Part shown: positions 14,001-16,199 of the stretch, in pieces
Layout: each line of letters begins with the position of its first letter
How positions within the stretch are numbered: the stretch's first letter is position 1
Assembly (NCBI GenBank): GCA_027364495.1
Contig: DAHXPE010000248.1
Coordinates: 1 to 16,199, forward strand
Direction: 5' to 3'
Origin: Candidatus Heimdallarchaeota archaeon
GTDB lineage: Archaea; Asgardarchaeota; Heimdallarchaeia; Hodarchaeales; LC-3
DNA: 16,199 nucleotides
The notes under the pieces: generated by a model
Database searches by the model: none
What the model was told of the DNA's origin: nothing
What the model saw: the letters and a program-made list of their open reading frames with translations, nothing else
Position numbers and translations under genes: made by a program

Positions 14001-14021
14001 TTTATTTTCTAATATTGATTT

Positions 14022-14675
14022 ATGAATTTAATTGATGTTCTTAAGAATAGCGAACATACCTACAATTTAGTTGCATCTACCTATAATAAATTATTTTTTG
14101 ATGAGCTTTCTAGAAAACCATTTGATCGTGCTCTTTTAGATAAAATATCTGATTCATTGCATAAAGAAAATGCACTAATATTAGACATTGGTTGTGGCTC
14201 AGCTGGTCATGTTGGCAGATATCTATCCGAAAAAGGTTTCGTTGTCTGTGGTATCGATCTTTCACCTAAAAGTATTGAATTAGCCTAAAAAACCAATCCT
14301 AAAATGGATTTTAAAGTTATGAACATGATGCAACTTGATTTTAAAGATTCGTCTATTCAGTCAATACTGGCTTTTTATTCTATCATTCACATCCCTAAAA
14401 ATGAAATTACAAAGGTCTTTACTGAATTTTCTAGAGTATTAAAGCCAAATGGTCTTTTAATACTTGCTGTTCATGAAGGCACCACTGAACAGGTTATTGA
14501 TGAAATGCTAGGTTATAAAACAACTCTTTATGTTGATTTTTTTACTGATAAAGAATTGACCGAGAAATTATCTCAATCGAATTATTTAGTACAATATTCA
14601 CATACTAGAAAGCCTTATGAATTTGAACATCAAACCAATCGTGTATATATCATTGCAAAATCTATGAAAAAATGA
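14022..14675 (+). pseudogene. Class I SAM-dependent methyltransferase split by in-frame TAA
   Basis: Read through one TAA at 14286-14288, this is a complete 217-codon methyltransferase in a single frame. Motif I is ILDIGCGSAGH (about residues 53-63), binding S-adenosylmethionine. The acidic residue ending strand 2 is in VCGIDLSPKSIELA. The motif before the acceptor region is MNMMQLDFKDSS, followed by ILAFYSIIHI (strand 4) and FSRVLKPNGLLILAVHEG, typical of the Methyltransf_11/25 group. The stop replaces the residue after SIELA, where relatives often carry Lys, Arg or Gln (AAA or CAA are one change from TAA). The first part alone (88 residues) lacks the later strands. An internal ATG at 14304 could start a second piece, but it would lack motif I. 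It is either a fresh nonsense mutation or a base error. Substrate unknown. Confidence 0.75.
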
Positions 14676-14794
14676 ACTATACTATTATCATTAAAGTCAT
14701 TAAATAATTTCCATCAATAACGAATTCATCAGTATTGATATTCCTTAGTTATGAATTATAAAAAAGAAGACTTTAATATATTCAAGTGAATTTC

Positions 14795-14804
14795 TTAATT
14801 AAAA
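14795..14804 (+). promoter_or_regulatory. Putative TATA box of DUF4032 gene
   Basis: TTAATTAAAA is centred near 14800 and predicts a transcript start near 14826, seven bases before ATG 14833. The 157-base gap after the methyltransferase gene is otherwise featureless. Confidence 0.3.
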
Positions 14805-14832
14805 ATCAATTGGCAAAAAATAGTACCAAAAA

Positions 14833-16098
14833 ATGTCGACTCATAACATTAAAAGTGAAATCATTTCTTATAATATACTAGAAGATTATCCAGATTTTCT
14901 TGAATTACCCTGGAATAAACCTTTAGAAGAGTGGGATCAATTTTATGAGAATATTGTGGAATATGAAATAGGCATACATAGAAACATCGTTAAATTTCTT
15001 GAATATGATGACAAAGTTTATGCTTTTAAAGAATTACCCAAAAAACTTGCTACTCACGAATTTAACATGTTAAAGGAGCTCAAGGATTTAGAACTACCTG
15101 TTGTTAGACCAGTAGGCTATGTTCAATTTAAAAAAGATAATGGTGAGGAATATGGAATAATTATAACTGAGTATTTAGAATATTCAATTCCATTTAGGCT
15201 TTTGTTTTTTAAACCAAAACTTTATCGTTATCAAAAGAAAATGATAAAATCAATCGCGAATCTTATTGTAAGATTACATTTAGCTAAATTTTATTGGGGA
15301 GATTGTTCACTTTCAAATATTCTTTTCAAGCGAGATGCTGGTGAGCTTCAAGCATATCTCGTTGATGCCGAAACTATGGAGCATTATGATACTATCTCTA
15401 CACCCAAAAGAGAACATGACCTAGATATCATGACTGAAAATATTGGCGGAGACTTATTAGATATCGAGGCTCAAAATAAACAGCCCTTGGAATTAAATTT
15501 TATCGACACAGCAGAACAGATTAAAAAATCATACAGTGATTTATGGTCGACTTTAACTCAAGAAATAAGTTTTTCATTCCAAGAAAAATACAAAATAAGA
15601 CAAAAATTGGAAGAAATTTATAATCTAGGATTTGTTGTAAAGGAATATTCGTTAACACCAAAAGAATCCGCTAACGAACTTATCATGAATACTGTTGTAA
15701 CAGAAAAATTCTATTATAAAACTGAATTGAAAAATTTAACATCCATAATGAGTGAGGAAAATCAAGCTAAATTAATGTTCAATGATATTTTGGAATACAA
15801 AGCACATTTGGAGTCAAAACTGGATAGATCGTTTCCATTAAAGGTAATTGCACATCAATGGTATGATTCAATTTATAAACAGACCTTAAATCAAATGGGC
15901 ATTGATGAAGATGATATAAATGGACCACAAATTTTTTGTCAGGTTCTCGAACATAAATGGTTACTTTCAGAGCGAAACAAGAGTGATATAGGTCTCTTAA
16001 AAGCAATTAACGATTATTTGAAATTAGATGAAGCTAAAATTGAAAAAGAAGACCTTAATATTTCTAATTCCGCCTCTTTTTTAGAACCAAAAGATTAA
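14833..16098 (+). CDS. DUF4032 kinase-like protein
   Basis: This 421-residue protein of the DUF4032 family has kinase-like architecture. The opening LELPWNKPLEEW and GIHRNIVKF (24-55) are family-typical. Lys66 in VYAFKELP and Glu76 resemble the ATP-binding Lys-Glu pair. LPVVRPVGY and ITEYLEYSIPFR follow. The catalytic-loop equivalent is WGDCSLSNILF with Asp157 and Asn162, and the metal-binding equivalent is VDAET with Asp178. HDLDIMTENIGGDLLDIEA and the YKIRQKLEEIYNLGFVVKEY region follow. The C-terminal half (about 230-420) is mostly helical with a family-conserved layout. The key residues suggest it can bind ATP and perhaps phosphorylate an unknown, possibly small-molecule or lipid, substrate. 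The family is best known from bacteria such as actinobacteria, so transfer into this lineage is plausible. ATG 14833 fits the promoter. It ends overlapping the stop of the convergent edge gene. Confidence 0.85.
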   Translation: MSTHNIKSEIISYNILEDYPDFLELPWNKPLEEWDQFYENIVEYEIGIHRNIVKFLEYDDKVYAFKELPKKLATHEFNMLKELKDLELPVVRPVGYVQFKKDNGEEYGIIITEYLEYSIPFRLLFFKPKLYRYQKKMIKSIANLIVRLHLAKFYWGDCSLSNILFKRDAGELQAYLVDAETMEHYDTISTPKREHDLDIMTENIGGDLLDIEAQNKQPLELNFIDTAEQIKKSYSDLWSTLTQEISFSFQEKYKIRQKLEEIYNLGFVVKEYSLTPKESANELIMNTVVTEKFYYKTELKNLTSIMSEENQAKLMFNDILEYKAHLESKLDRSFPLKVIAHQWYDSIYKQTLNQMGIDEDDINGPQIFCQVLEHKWLLSERNKSDIGLLKAINDYLKLDEAKIEKEDLNISNSASFLEPKD

Positions 16099-16199
16099 TT
16101 ATTATCTTCATTTATTGTCTTAGAGTAACAATTCGAACATTTTTTAAATACATTGAATTGTTGATCAATAATTCCACCACCAAGTTCATGTTCAATAAC
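16095..16199 (-). CDS. 3' end of an unidentified gene (runs off window)
   Basis: The minus-strand frame is open from the window edge for 34 codons to TAA at 16095-16097. It contains EHELGGGIIDQQFNVFKKCS followed by NC, giving a CxxC near the C-terminus that may be half of a zinc site. Its stop overlaps the stop of the DUF4032 gene by two bases, so the two genes converge tightly. The family cannot be judged from this piece. Confidence 0.45.
   Translation of the reverse strand, partial: VIEHELGGGIIDQQFNVFKKCSNCYSKTINEDNN

Noticed and set aside
1127..14675. Genome-wide reassignment of TGA to Trp (or TAA/TAG to Gln)
   Set aside because: TGA ends intact genes sensibly at 1127-1129, 7142-7144 and 12380-12382, the last followed directly by TAA. 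TAA and TAG also end full-length genes, so no single reassignment explains the lesions.
1..16199. CRISPR arrays, tRNA or rRNA genes, insertion sequences
   Set aside because: No regularly spaced repeats, no tRNA T-arm-like or rRNA segments, and no transposase motif or terminal inverted repeats were recognised on reading both strands.

Overview
This is a very AT-rich window (roughly 30% GC by eye) that reads as archaeal. One gene belongs to UPF0282, a metallo-beta-lactamase family typical of archaea. Most gene starts sit about 25-30 bases downstream of a TATA-like box and several look leaderless. Gene ends are followed by T-tracts. The low GC, the loosely packed genes and a eukaryote-like EXPERA protein suggest an Asgard archaeon, perhaps Lokiarchaeia-like. 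That placement is inference, because no ribosomal or informational marker gene is present.

Layout. 1-397 holds no convincing gene. 440-1129 (+) is a stand-alone LON substrate-binding domain, followed by a decayed reading frame (1144-1392). Two minus-strand genes follow: a zinc-ribbon protein (1385-1888) and a UPF0282 hydrolase (2016-2975, GTG start). A four-helix membrane protein (3112-3513, +) converges on a response-regulator receiver domain with no ordinary start codon (3493-3852, -). A gene relic (4058-4255), a membrane-anchored hexapeptide acyltransferase (4284-5033) and another four-helix membrane protein (5134-5538) follow on the minus strand. 5539-6498 is sparse, with a small charged protein (6004-6255, -) and a frameshifted mini-gene (6347-6502, +) whose stop overlaps the start of a membrane protein (6502-6978, +).

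The central block is minus-strand: a tandem-GNAT acetyltransferase (7142-8287) and an ABC-2 export operon made of an ATPase (10213-11169) and two related permeases of 295 residues each (9322-10209 and 8422-9309). The operon shows tight spacing, internal Shine-Dalgarno sites, a promoter with a palindrome and a T-rich terminator. 11170-11950 has no intact gene but holds two decayed, repeated copies of a zinc-ribbon-like coding segment.

The right part holds a HIT-family protein (11960-12382, +), a TMEM97/EXPERA-like membrane protein split by an in-frame TGA (12488-12973, -), a PqqB-like metallo-hydrolase (13055-13888, -), a SAM methyltransferase split by an in-frame TAA (14022-14675, +), a DUF4032 kinase-like protein (14833-16098, +) and the 3' end of a gene running off the window (16095-16199, -).

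Two themes stand out. First, an archaeal EXPERA/TMEM97 homologue keeps both aspartates that matter in the human sigma-2 receptor. Second, interrupted coding frames are unusually dense: in-frame TAA, TAG and TGA, homopolymer shifts and a missing start codon. This fits either a region of active gene decay or residual assembly errors. Apart from the ABC operon, the genes look like independently transcribed single genes with no shared pathway visible.
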